Assembly: GCA_026645575.1 (NCBI GenBank)
Contig: JAPKMW010000144.1
Span: forward strand, 1 to 21,663
Direction: 5' to 3'
DNA length: 21,663 nucleotides
Origin: Caldilineaceae bacterium
GTDB taxonomy: Bacteria > Chloroflexota > Anaerolineae > Caldilineales > Caldilineaceae
Below, piece after piece: positions 1 through 7,088 of the stretch. Positions within the stretch are counted from its first letter, which is position 1, and the number at the start of each line of letters is the position of its first letter. Made by a program: the position numbers and the translations under genes. Under the pieces are notes generated by a model. It was given only the letters and a program-made list of their open reading frames with translations. It did not search any database and was not told where the DNA came from.

Positions 1-299
1 CGTTCCGGGTGGACAAAGTCCGGCAACGGCGTCCCGCCCATCTCCACACCGATGATCTGACAACTGTAGGCCGCCGTCTCGGTCATCTGCTCAAAGCTGG
101 CATAGCGAAAGAGCGGAAGCCGCAACCAACTCTTAAAGACATCGCTCGACTGCGGCTTATAACGCTCGCCAATCGTAAAGAGAAACGCCGCGCCCAGTTG
201 ATAGGCGCTCCGCCAAAGCGCCCCGACATTTTCGGCGCGTTTCACCTGATGGATGCCAATGCCGAAATAGCCGGGTTCGGGTAGGAGTGGGTGGGGCAT
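1..299 (-). CDS. SpoU/TrmH-family RNA 2'-O-methyltransferase, N-terminal part (runs off the left edge)
   Basis: An open frame read leftward from an ATG at 299 stays open to the window edge, giving about 99 residues of the N-terminus. It contains GYFGIGIHQVKRAENVGALW followed by RSAYQLGAAFLFTIG, which is SpoU motif 1 (N-x-G-x3-R-x-A) with its following strand. It continues with RYKPQSSDVFKSW and ends near PLPDFVHPER. Known family: SPOUT-fold SAM-dependent methylases acting on tRNA or rRNA ribose. The SAM-binding C-terminal knot lies outside the window, so the target RNA cannot be named. There is no strong Shine-Dalgarno before the ATG, so the exact start is less sure than the family. Confidence 0.8.
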   Translation of the reverse strand, partial: MPHPLLPEPGYFGIGIHQVKRAENVGALWRSAYQLGAAFLFTIGERYKPQSSDVFKSWLRLPLFRYASFEQMTETAAYSCQIIGVEMGGTPLPDFVHPE

Positions 300-319
300 G
301 GTGGGTTTGTCATGTTTAG

Positions 320-396
320 TTACGAATTACGAGTTACGAATTACGGAACTTGGATTCGTAATTCGTAACTCGTAACTCGTAACTCGTAATTCGTAA
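320..396. repeat. Heptanucleotide-repeat hairpin (TTACGAR units)
   Basis: The left side (320-345) is built of tandem TTACGAA/TTACGAG words and the right side (355-396) of six consecutive YTCGTAA words, the exact complement, so the two fold into a long stem. The right side abuts the TAA stop codon of the aminotransferase gene at 397-399 directly. There is no U-tract typical of an intrinsic terminator. It could act as a 3' end or stabilising structure for the aminotransferase mRNA. Confidence 0.85.
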
Positions 397-1734
397 TTAT
401 TTCGTCACTGCCGCAATCGACTCGCCCACAATCTGGAGTACCTGGTCGATCTCTTCGGCGCTGATCATGAGCGGGGGGGCGAAGGCCAGGGTGTCGCCGA
501 TGGCGCGCGTGAAGAGACCCCGTTCGACGGCGGCTTTGCGCACCTTTTCGCCCAGGTTGGCCGGCGCCTTGGTAGTGCGATCGGCGACAAACTCGATGGC
601 GCACATCAAACCCATGCCGCGCACATTGCCAATGCACTCAAACTCCTCGGCCAAGGCGTTCAGCCCATCGAGCAGCCGCTTGCCCATGACACCGGCGTTT
701 TGGACCATCCCTTCATTGGCGAGAATATCGAGATTCGCCAACGCCACGGCGCAACAGGTCGGGTGGCCGGAATAGGTGTAGGCGTGCATCCAGCGTTCGT
801 TGGCCGGCGCATTCATGATCACCTCGCGGATCTCGTCGGAGATTTGGATGCCGCCCAGGGGCAGATAGCCGCTGGTGATGCCCTTGGCAAAGGACATGAT
901 GTCCGGCTGCACGCCCCAGCGGTTGAGGGCGAACCATTCACCGGTGCGGCCAAAGCCGGTGATTACCTCGTCGGCAATAAAAAGAACCTTGTATTCATCG
1001 CAGATTTGGCGGATACGGGGGAAGTAATCATCGGGCGGCACAATGACGCCACCGGCGCCCTGTACCGGCTCGGCAATAAAGGCGCCTACGGTATCCGGCC
1101 CTTCGCGCAAAATCGCTTCTTCCAAGGCGCGCGCCGCCGCCTGTCCAATCGTTTCGCCCGGTTTGACATCACCGGCAAAGCGGTAGGGATAGGGGGCCGG
1201 AATGTGGAGGAAGTTGGGCACACGCGGCTCAAACATCGGCCAGTAGACGCTCAACCCGGTCGCGCTCATGGCAGCCAGGGTGATGCCGTGGTAGGCGTTG
1301 GTGCGGGCGATGACCTTGACCTTATCCGGCTTGCCCAGGCGCTTCCAGTAGTGGCGGACGGTCTTAAAGGCGCTCTCATTCGACTCAGCGCCACCGGAGG
1401 TAAAAAAGGTGGTGTTGAGATTGGGATAGGCAAAGCCCGCCAGCCGCTCGGCCAACCGAATCGCCGGCACATTGGACGAGCCGACATAGCTGGAACAGTA
1501 GGCCAGCGTTGCCATCTGTTCACGGGCTGCGTCGGCGAGTTCGGCGCGCCCGTGGCCGATCAACACGTTCCAGAGGCCGGCCAAGCCGTCGATCACCTCT
1601 TTGCCGTTGGTCGTGCGCATCCAGACCCCGCGGCCCGACTCAAAGATCAGCGCGTTTTCATGGGCCGACGGATGGTGCAACGGATGGAGCAGGTGCGCCT
1701 GATCCTGTTCAACTAAACTTTCATGGGTAAACAT
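397..1734 (-). CDS. Class III PLP-dependent aminotransferase (omega-amino acid:pyruvate type)
   Basis: A 445-residue fold-type I aminotransferase of usual family length. Visible landmarks are FFTSGGAESNESAFK (cofactor phosphate-binding loop), the pyridine-nitrogen Asp in IADEVITGFGRTGEWF (about D255), the Schiff-base lysine in DIMSFAKGITSGYLPLGG (about K284) and YSGHPTCCAVALAN. Class III enzymes move terminal amino groups, such as those of beta-alanine, GABA or putrescine, to pyruvate or 2-oxoglutarate; the substrate cannot be read from sequence alone. I chose the ATG at 1734 because AAGAGGAG lies five bases upstream; an ATG at 1782 would add 16 residues read through that Shine-Dalgarno. The gene lies downstream of an N-carbamoyl amino acid amidohydrolase on the same strand, so beta-alanine or another amine released by that enzyme is a reasonable substrate (inference). 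Confidence 0.9.
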   Translation of the reverse strand: MFTHESLVEQDQAHLLHPLHHPSAHENALIFESGRGVWMRTTNGKEVIDGLAGLWNVLIGHGRAELADAAREQMATLAYCSSYVGSSNVPAIRLAERLAGFAYPNLNTTFFTSGGAESNESAFKTVRHYWKRLGKPDKVKVIARTNAYHGITLAAMSATGLSVYWPMFEPRVPNFLHIPAPYPYRFAGDVKPGETIGQAAARALEEAILREGPDTVGAFIAEPVQGAGGVIVPPDDYFPRIRQICDEYKVLFIADEVITGFGRTGEWFALNRWGVQPDIMSFAKGITSGYLPLGGIQISDEIREVIMNAPANERWMHAYTYSGHPTCCAVALANLDILANEGMVQNAGVMGKRLLDGLNALAEEFECIGNVRGMGLMCAIEFVADRTTKAPANLGEKVRKAAVERGLFTRAIGDTLAFAPPLMISAEEIDQVLQIVGESIAAVTK

Positions 1735-1788
1735 AGCTTCTCCTCTTAACCTTTCATTCCACGATTGGGAATCATTTATCATCTCATA

Positions 1789-1858
1789 GAGATTAAGAGA
1801 TTGAGAGATTAAGAGATTGCATCAAGACAATCTCTTAATCTCTCAATCTCTTAATCTC
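1789..1858. repeat. Perfect 31-bp inverted repeat made of octanucleotide words (GAGATTRA)
   Basis: Arms 1789-1819 and 1828-1858 are exact reverse complements over 31 bases with an eight-base loop. Each arm is four near-copies of the word GAGATTAA/GAGATTGA. It lies between the stop of the amidohydrolase gene (1877) and the start of the aminotransferase gene (1734), so a transcript covering both genes would contain it. No U-tract follows on either strand. Confidence 0.9.
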
Positions 1859-1876
1859 CCATGAAAAATTTACTGA

Positions 1877-2836
1877 TCATTCATGCTTCTCCGCGCCAAT
1901 CTCCGGCGGCAGCACAATCCCGGTCTGTTGGGTAATCAGCCCATAGTGTTCAATCCGCCGGTGAGCGGCAAAGTTAAAGACATGTCGGCGGTACAGCGTA
2001 CTTAGATCCAGATCGCAGGTGGCTGTCACCAATTCATCCGCCAACGTCGTCGCCATCGCCACCACTTCGCCAGAGGGGGCAATAATGCTGGTTTGCCCAA
2101 TCTGTTTGACCCCTTCCTCTTCCCCGGCCTTGGCCACCCCTACCACCCAGGTCGCGTTCTGATAGGCGCCGGCTTGCATCGAGAGCAGGTTGTGAAAGTT
2201 CGCCAGATGTTCCATGCTAGGGATGGGCGGGTAGTGAGCAGGGGTGTTGTAGCCCAACACGATCAACTCGGCCCCTTGCAAGGCGAGGACGCGATAGGTT
2301 TCCGGCCAGCGCCGGTCGTTGCAGATGCACATGCCGACAATACCGCCAAAGGCGCGCCAGACGTTGAAGCCCAGGTTGCCCACATCAAAATAGTATTTTT
2401 CCAGATTCTGAAAGGGCTGACCGGGCTGCGGCTCGGCCCAACCGGGCAGATGGATCTTGCGATACTTGCCCACCAGTTTGCCCCGTTGGTCAACCAGAAT
2501 CGCCGTATTATAATGGCGCTTCTGCCCTTGCTCCCAGGCCAACTCGGCATAGCCCAGGTGAAAGCCGACGCCCAGACGCACCGCTTCGTCAAAGAGCGGT
2601 TGGGTCACGGCACTGGGCATGGCGGTCTCAAAATAGCTGTCGATTTCGGCCTCATCGGTCATGTGCCAGTGGGGAAAGAACGCGGTCAGCGCGCATTCGG
2701 TAAAGACTACCAGATCGCAGCCACGGGCATGACCCTCGCGCAGCAACGCGATCAACCGCTGCACCACCTGCGCTCGACTTTCCGTGCGGTGAACCGGGCC
2801 AAATTGTGCGGCCCCCACCATCACCTTTCTTGCCAT
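1877..2836 (-). CDS. Carbon-nitrogen hydrolase, N-carbamoyl-D-amino acid amidohydrolase-like
   Basis: A 319-residue nitrilase-superfamily amidohydrolase. With the start at 2836 the catalytic triad falls at E47 (VVFTECALTAFFP), K127 (KYRKIHLPG) and C172 (MCICNDRRWPE), the numbering I recall for the Agrobacterium N-carbamoyl-D-amino acid hydrolase. Long stretches also resemble it: HWHMTDEAEIDSYFETAMP, LGYAEL and FHNLLSMQAGAYQN. The Arg-Arg pair just after the cysteine is the family's substrate-carboxylate site. The enzyme would split N-carbamoyl amino acids to amino acid, CO2 and ammonia. The ATG at 2836 follows GGGAGGGAGGC; an upstream in-frame ATG (2857) lacks this. Paired with an aminotransferase, it may serve hydantoin or carbamoyl-beta-alanine breakdown; no dihydropyrimidinase is visible in the window. 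Confidence 0.9.
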   Translation of the reverse strand: MARKVMVGAAQFGPVHRTESRAQVVQRLIALLREGHARGCDLVVFTECALTAFFPHWHMTDEAEIDSYFETAMPSAVTQPLFDEAVRLGVGFHLGYAELAWEQGQKRHYNTAILVDQRGKLVGKYRKIHLPGWAEPQPGQPFQNLEKYYFDVGNLGFNVWRAFGGIVGMCICNDRRWPETYRVLALQGAELIVLGYNTPAHYPPIPSMEHLANFHNLLSMQAGAYQNATWVVGVAKAGEEEGVKQIGQTSIIAPSGEVVAMATTLADELVTATCDLDLSTLYRRHVFNFAAHRRIEHYGLITQQTGIVLPPEIGAEKHE

Positions 2837-2875
2837 AAGCCTCCCTCCCCGGATCACTTGTTGGACATGACCTTA

Positions 2876-2904
2876 CTTATAGCAGAAATGAGCCACTTGG
2901 GCAA
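2876..2904 (-). promoter_or_regulatory. Putative sigma70-type promoter of the amidohydrolase-aminotransferase unit
   Basis: On the minus strand, TTGCCC (2899-2904) is followed by a 17-base spacer and TATAAG (2876-2881) preceded by TGC, an extended -10. The predicted transcript would start about 35 bases before the ATG at 2836. The -35 box is only a 4/6 match. Confidence 0.45.
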
Positions 2905-2979
2905 ATATAATGCCAATCTGCAACTTTTCCGTAGGCTTTGCGTAGAGTATGGTGTACGATATGTGGAGAATTTGTTAGG

Positions 2980-3101
2980 TCGTGTAGTCCAGCGTCCGAA
3001 GTCCAGCGTCGTTGGCTCGCGTAATTGCGTAGATGCCGTCATCTATGCACCCGCTGGGTGTATGACTACGGACTTCGGACTTCGGACGCTGGACTACACG
3101 A
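2980..3101. repeat. 25-bp perfect inverted repeat of GTCCNNN heptads between divergent genes
   Basis: Arms 2980-3004 and 3077-3101 are exact reverse complements. The words run in steps of seven: AGTCC, GTCC and GTCC on the left, and GGACTTC, GGACTTC, GGACGCT, GGACTAC on the right. The 72-base interior can itself fold (GCGTAGATG with CATCTATGC; CACCC with GGGTG). It sits between the divergent genes starting at 2836 (minus) and 3126 (plus), so neither upstream gene needs a terminator here. Confidence 0.88.
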
Positions 3102-3125
3102 CTAAGAATAGATGAGTGAAGAGTT

Positions 3126-3671
3126 ATGGAACAACGAAACGATCAATTTAACCAAGCAGAACCAAACCCCTCTGGCGGCAGCGGCGAACGCACGCCCATT
3201 GAGCAGATGGCCGATACCGCCCGCGCCACCGCCACCGAAGCGGCTGATTCCTTCCGCCGCGGTGAGTTTCTGAATAACGCCATTACCGACGCTGACGCCA
3301 ACGCCGATGACCGGCTGATTGCATTACTTTCCTATGTCACCCAAATTGTCATTCCCCTGGTCATGCCGGTGATTGTCCTGCTGAGTGAGAGCAGCAAGTT
3401 GCGCCCCTTTCAGCGCTATCATGCTGTGCAGAGCCTGGCGCTTACCTGTCTGTTTATTGCCGTGAGTGTCGCCGTCGGCATCGGCACCGCCATCCTGCAA
3501 GTGATTCCCTTAATTGGACTGCTAGTGGGTTTTCTGGTACTCTGCCTGTCGCCGATAGCCTACTTCATGGCCGTCATCGCCCTGCTCTACTACGGTTACC
3601 AAGCCTACCAGGGCAAACGCTTCGCCATCCCCGGCTTGACAGCGTTTTTGCAGGATCAGGGGTGGATCTAG
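3126..3671 (+). CDS. Small integral membrane protein, DUF4870/Tic20-like
   Basis: 181 residues. The first ~60 are polar and rich in Ala, Asn and Asp, likely disordered. Three to four hydrophobic segments follow at about 64-86, 103-124 and 126-158. The RYHAVQSLAL segment, the closing GYQAYQGKRFAIPGL and the aromatic tail resemble the DUF4870/Tic20-like family of small multi-spanning proteins, whose biochemical role is not settled. The ATG at 3126 has only a modest purine-rich GTGAAGAG upstream. It appears monocistronic, with an inverted repeat after the stop and a tRNA promoter beyond. Family assignment is from pattern memory, membrane location from the sequence. Confidence 0.75.
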   Translation: MEQRNDQFNQAEPNPSGGSGERTPIEQMADTARATATEAADSFRRGEFLNNAITDADANADDRLIALLSYVTQIVIPLVMPVIVLLSESSKLRPFQRYHAVQSLALTCLFIAVSVAVGIGTAILQVIPLIGLLVGFLVLCLSPIAYFMAVIALLYYGYQAYQGKRFAIPGLTAFLQDQGWI

Positions 3672-3692
3672 GGCGTCATTTCACTCCCTAGC

Positions 3693-3739
3693 GATCAGGA
3701 AACAGCGGTCATATCGCCTCTGACTTCTGTTTCCTGATC
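3693..3739 (+). terminator. Hairpin after the DUF4870-like gene
   Basis: GATCAGGAAACAG (3693-3705) pairs perfectly with CTGTTTCCTGATC (3727-3739), and inner GTCA/TGAC extends the stem. It starts about 20 bases after the stop codon at 3671. No strong T-run follows, so it is terminator-like rather than a textbook intrinsic terminator. Confidence 0.5.
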
Positions 3740-3766
3740 TTCATTGCCAATTGTAGTCTAGCTTAT

Positions 3767-3795
3767 TTGACAGCGCCGCAAACCCATGTTATACT
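3767..3795 (+). promoter_or_regulatory. Near-consensus sigma70 promoter of the tRNA unit
   Basis: TTGACA (3767-3772), a 17-base spacer and TATACT (3790-3795): a consensus -35, ideal spacing and a 5/6 -10. Transcription would start near 3802, about seven bases before the tRNA. This is the strongest promoter in the window, fitting a stable-RNA gene. Confidence 0.88.
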
Positions 3796-3808
3796 AACAT
3801 TCTGTTGA

Positions 3809-3880
<72 letters not shown>

Positions 3881-3882
3881 CT

Positions 3883-3913
3883 AAACCGCCGATCGCAAGG
3901 TCGGCGGTTTTGA
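3883..3913 (+). terminator. Hairpin with short T-run between the two tRNA genes
   Basis: AAACCGCCGA (3883-3892) pairs with TCGGCGGTTT (3901-3910) around an eight-base loop and is followed by one further T. It resembles a weak intrinsic terminator or a processing signal. I see no separate promoter for the second tRNA in the 20 bases that follow, so read-through is likely. Confidence 0.55.
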
Positions 3914-3932
3914 TCCAGACTCACACAACCAT

Positions 3933-4006
3933 GGTGATGTAGCTCAGACGGTTAGAGCGAAGGCTTCATAATCCTTAGGTCGGCGGTTCGATTCCACCCA
4001 TCACCA
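3933..4006 (+). tRNA. tRNA with CAU anticodon (elongator Met, possibly Ile2), two stem mismatches
   Basis: A 74-base cloverleaf. Acceptor GGTGATG (3933-3939) pairs with CATCACC (3999-4005), A73 at 4006, no encoded CCA. The D arm is GCTC/GAGC and the anticodon loop TTCATAA (3965-3971). Two pairs are broken: C3964 faces T3972 at the top of the anticodon stem and C3984 faces A3996 in the T stem. CAU without initiator features means elongator Met, or Ile2 if C34 is modified to lysidine; I cannot separate these. It may be functional or a degenerating copy. Confidence 0.85.
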
Positions 4007-4065
4007 CCTAAATGCAAGATACAGTGCTATTAAGCTGTATTGTATGCTAGAGATAGTACAGATAG

Positions 4066-4105
4066 TACCCGTTTCATTCAATTAGAATGAAACGGGTATT
4101 TTTTT
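4066..4105 (+). terminator. Strong intrinsic terminator of the tRNA unit
   Basis: TACCCGTTTCATTC (4066-4079) and GAATGAAACGGGTA (4085-4098) form a perfect 14-bp stem with a five-base loop, followed at once by seven T residues. This is a textbook Rho-independent terminator. Confidence 0.93.
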
Positions 4106-4307
4106 ATGCATCAAATTAACAGGATCACTGCTTGGTTACAAGACGCAACAGAACTTTTCTTGCGAGACTGTCTTCTTGGTTGACGGTCAAAGGAGACGCT
4201 TGCGTCGGTTGGAGGGATCTTCCTTGCTATTGCATAAGATGACAGGAGGGCCAGCAAGGTGTGTGAAGGGCGCAAAGCTGCGCACAGACGTTTTTCTGGG
4301 TTTTATT

Positions 4308-5051
4308 CTAATTTGGGAAGATCCCACCTGTCATACCGGCGTTCATGGCCTGCACTTCCCGCTGGGTGTCGATCATATAACGCAGCATCATATTTTCGTG
4401 GGCCAGCAGGTTGAGTTCACCGACCAGGATTTCCGGCACACCAGGACGCTCCAGCAGGGTCTGTTTTTGGGTTGGCGAGATTTGCAGGGCAATGGCGACC
4501 AGGAAAGCAAGGGCTGTCGGTTCTTCGGGCAGGCGATCCAGCTTGAGATCGGCGTTGTTGGCTTTGGAGAGCAGTTCGACATATTCATGCAGCTTGGGGC
4601 GCATCTTGTGCGCCAGTTCCGTCGCAACGCGTGTACTGCCATTGATGGTGGGAATGGTGCGTACAGTGGCAGTCAGATAGCTCTGTTCCTGCAGAATTTT
4701 TTCGATCTGAAAGCGTTCCGTGCCGATGGTGACAATGTTCATGCCGCCATCATCCAGCCGTTCCACTCGGTGAATGCGGGCCAGGGTGCCAATATCATGG
4801 GGCGTGGCTGCGGGGCCGACTTCCTGACCTTCTTTGATCAGCACGACACCAAAGGGCAGGCGTTCGTCGATGCAACGGTTGACCATCTCGCGGTAGCGTA
4901 GCTCAAAGATGTGTAGGGGTAACACCATGCCTGGAAACAGTACGACATTCTTTAATGGAAAAAGCGGAATCTCCATGCTCTCCGTCCGTTGCTGATCTTG
5001 TGCGAACCAATCGCGATTGCGATACGTATCCGGTCGAAATACTTTTGTCAT
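4308..5051 (-). CDS. LON substrate-binding-domain protein (Lon N-terminal domain, no protease)
   Basis: Up to 247 residues consisting of a stand-alone LON domain. The hallmark start MEIPLFPLKNVVLFPGMVLP is followed by HIFELRYREM, PFGVVLIKEG, GTLARIHRVERLDDGGMNIV, GTERFQI and a helical C-terminal half. There is no AAA+ ATPase or Ser-Lys protease domain, so it is not Lon itself. Stand-alone LON-domain proteins are common, and their cellular role is poorly defined. The start is uncertain: an internal ATG at 4976 (preceded by ACGGAG) would give 222 residues beginning at the conserved MEIPLF and may be the true start. It is last in a minus-strand series after truD. Confidence 0.85.
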   Translation of the reverse strand: MTKVFRPDTYRNRDWFAQDQQRTESMEIPLFPLKNVVLFPGMVLPLHIFELRYREMVNRCIDERLPFGVVLIKEGQEVGPAATPHDIGTLARIHRVERLDDGGMNIVTIGTERFQIEKILQEQSYLTATVRTIPTINGSTRVATELAHKMRPKLHEYVELLSKANNADLKLDRLPEEPTALAFLVAIALQISPTQKQTLLERPGVPEILVGELNLLAHENMMLRYMIDTQREVQAMNAGMTGGIFPN

Positions 5052-5072
5052 GCGAAATTACCCCATACTCAG

Positions 5073-5135
5073 CGGATTTAGACACAACCAGATGTGTTTG
5101 TTGAGACCTGTCAACTCTGGTTGTCGCTAAGTCCG
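5073..5135. repeat. Imperfect 20-bp inverted repeat upstream of the LON-domain gene
   Basis: Arms 5073-5092 and 5116-5135 match at 17 of 20 positions, with an internal GTTGA/TCAAC stem. It lies between the truD stop (5158) and the LON-domain gene start, so it may be the 3' end of the truD message or an mRNA structure. Confidence 0.7.
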
Positions 5136-5157
5136 ACACTAAAATACCCCAAATGGA

Positions 5158-6273
5158 TCAGTCAAGATCGGCGTCGCTGTCGATCTGTTGGCTGTTGCTT
5201 AGATCTACTTTCATGAACTCACGCAGAACAATGGTCGCAAAGGCGCCTTTGGGCAGGGAAAAGTGGAAGAGTAGCTTATCCTCATCGCACGGTTCAATCT
5301 GTAGATCGGGCAACAACAAGCGACCCAGCCGTCGCGTCCCTTCAATCTTGGCCCGCTGCCACGCTGTCTCCGGTAGATCAGCCTGAACCAGAATGGCATT
5401 TTCAAAGGCGGCGGCTTCCTCTTTGGCGGCCCACATTTTGGCGCCGAATAAAGGCGCCGTGAAAGAAATCTCCTGCGCCCCATAGCGCGCCTGTTCGGCA
5501 GCCAGATCCACCACATCAAACATGCCGCCGGTGGCATACTTTTTGGCGACATCGCCGACTAACAAGCGATCAAAGGCGCCGCTCACCAACCGCTGCGCCA
5601 GATAGCGGTTACAGAGATAGCTCTGAAAGCTCGAAATCAAGAATTTCCGCAACCACGGGTTACGTTCCCGCCGCTGCTCCTGTAATAGTGCTAATCCTTT
5701 GCTCACATTAGCGCCGTCATGGCCAAAGCGTTGGGCGCCAAAAAAGTTAGGCAGACCGCGTCGACGCAATTCATCGGCAATGGCGGTGGCACGAGTTAAG
5801 GCTTCCGCTTGCGACACGGCCAAATCCGTTACCGTAATCTGAAAGCGATTGCCTAAGAGATGACCCGCCTTCAACTTATTGCGGTGATAGCGCGCCCAGT
5901 GTACCGTCACCGGCAACCCAGCGCTGATTTGCTCTACGATGCCGACGATTCCGCTCTCGCCCTGTTGCGCCACCTGATGGGTCACCGGCAGACTAAAGGT
6001 TTGCGTCGTGCGCGCATATTTGTCTTTTAAGCCGGCGAAGCCAATCTCGTTCGGGTTCAAGCCAAGCAGACGCGCCAGCGCATTTTGCACCTCTTTGGTT
6101 GTCAACCCGCTTTTGGTCAGGTTCACATAGAGATGTTGCCCTTCCCCCGCGGGATCATAGAGTGGTAGCTCCTCGACCACAAAGTGTTCAACTGATGCGC
6201 GTAACTGGCCACCGATCCCTGGTAGCGCTGCTGTTAAGTAGGGTAGGGTTAAATCTATGGTTGATTCTAACAT
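5158..6273 (-). CDS. truD: tRNA pseudouridine(13) synthase TruD
   Basis: 371 residues, close to the family's usual length. TruD converts U13 of some tRNAs to pseudouridine in the cytoplasm. Motif I is NEIGFAGLKDKYARTTQ with the catalytic aspartate at D84. The RNKLKAGHLLGNRFQITV stretch (about 131-148) and motif II LPNFFGAQRFGHDG (about 174-187) follow, and an insertion domain lies in the C-terminal half, as expected. An N-terminal VEHFVVEELP is also typical. The ATG at 6273 has a weak CAGG upstream. It lies in a same-strand series with methyltransferase and LON-domain genes; gaps of 80 to 106 bases do not prove cotranscription. Confidence 0.95.
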   Translation of the reverse strand: MLESTIDLTLPYLTAALPGIGGQLRASVEHFVVEELPLYDPAGEGQHLYVNLTKSGLTTKEVQNALARLLGLNPNEIGFAGLKDKYARTTQTFSLPVTHQVAQQGESGIVGIVEQISAGLPVTVHWARYHRNKLKAGHLLGNRFQITVTDLAVSQAEALTRATAIADELRRRGLPNFFGAQRFGHDGANVSKGLALLQEQRRERNPWLRKFLISSFQSYLCNRYLAQRLVSGAFDRLLVGDVAKKYATGGMFDVVDLAAEQARYGAQEISFTAPLFGAKMWAAKEEAAAFENAILVQADLPETAWQRAKIEGTRRLGRLLLPDLQIEPCDEDKLLFHFSLPKGAFATIVLREFMKVDLSNSQQIDSDADLD

Positions 6274-6353
6274 GAGCTTTGCCTGTACGAAGGAAGATGG
6301 GTTCCAAACCTGAACAATGGTAGTAGGGGGACATGCCGTTTGGGGAGAATTTC

Positions 6354-7067
6354 TTAACTTTTATGGCTAATTACGGTAACTCTGTCAGTCGCTTTGGCAA
6401 CAACATCGATGGTGTTGATCTCTTTGTCGGTCGCGTAACGTTGCAGGTAGCAAAAGGGCGATCCACTCTGTCCAACGAGTCGATAGCGGGTGGTGGTGAG
6501 CCAGCGCCGCATGACCGGCGGTGGCACGTAGGCGGGATCTGGCAACTCTTCGCTGATTACCAGATGAGCGCCTGGTTTCAGCACCCGCCGCAGTTCGTTC
6601 AGGGTGGTCAAGCGCTCCGGAATCTGACCCAGGGTGGCAATGACAACGGCCAAGTCAACGCTGTCGGTGTCAATCGGCAAAGCATAGGCGCCACTATGAT
6701 GAAAGGCGACACGCGTTTGTACGCCGGCTGTTTTTACCTGCTGTTGCGCCTGACGGAGATAGGCTTCCTGCAACTCGACAACGTGCAACTGCCCGCCCTC
6801 ACCCAAGCGTTGGGCGATCTCAACGGTGAAGAGGCCCGTGCCGCAGCCCAACTCCAACACCGTCATTTGCGGCCTGATCCCTAGTTGATCCACCGTCTCG
6901 CCCGGTTTGCGATACCAGAGCCGCCACGGGTGTTCGAGCAGACGCCACCACTGGTGGGGGCGCGGGTGAGGCTGTTGGTAATTATCATACCGCAACTTGG
7001 CCTGGCTGCCCACAAGTACACCCAGAATAAAGAATAACACGTTGGTTAATTGTCGCACGGCACCCAC
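6354..7067 (-). CDS. Membrane-anchored class I SAM-dependent methyltransferase
   Basis: 237 residues. An N-terminal hydrophobic segment (about 7-20, LTNVLFFILGVLVG) should tether it to the membrane. The Rossmann methyltransferase domain begins with motif I TVLELGCGTGLFTVEIA (about 69-85), acidic strand-2 end QLHVVELQ, motif II-like SVDLAVVIATLGQIPE and post-motif RRVLKPGAHLVISEE. It resembles UbiE/Methyltransf_11 enzymes acting on lipids or quinones; the substrate is unknown. A PHQWWRLLEHPWRLWYRKPG stretch lies between anchor and domain. The start is GTG at 7067; no good Shine-Dalgarno is seen, so the start is provisional. On the minus strand it lies between the ATPase and truD. Confidence 0.82.
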   Translation of the reverse strand: MGAVRQLTNVLFFILGVLVGSQAKLRYDNYQQPHPRPHQWWRLLEHPWRLWYRKPGETVDQLGIRPQMTVLELGCGTGLFTVEIAQRLGEGGQLHVVELQEAYLRQAQQQVKTAGVQTRVAFHHSGAYALPIDTDSVDLAVVIATLGQIPERLTTLNELRRVLKPGAHLVISEELPDPAYVPPPVMRRWLTTTRYRLVGQSGSPFCYLQRYATDKEINTIDVVAKATDRVTVISHKS

Positions 7068-7088
7068 TCTACTCTGTACTTGCTGATA

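Noticed and set aside
9..284. Plus-strand open frame of 91 codons
   Set aside because: It is the shadow of the minus-strand SpoU/TrmH-type gene, whose motif 1 is clear; the plus translation has no recognisable pattern.
320..396. CRISPR array
   Set aside because: Repeat units are only seven bases with no spacers, and they form a hairpin; no cas genes are present.
700..1716. Long plus-strand open frame (338 codons) opposite the aminotransferase
   Set aside because: The minus strand carries all class III aminotransferase motifs; the plus frame is composition-driven and Gly/Arg/His-rich.
2093..3115. Plus-strand open frame of 340 codons opposite the amidohydrolase
   Set aside because: It runs antisense through the catalytic triad region and on through the heptad hairpin; no domain seen.
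4106..4183. 25-codon plus frame right after the tRNA terminator
   Set aside because: No Shine-Dalgarno, it starts within the terminator flank and resembles nothing.
4176..4901. Plus-strand open frame opposite the LON-domain gene
   Set aside because: The minus frame has the conserved LON signature; the plus frame is a shadow.
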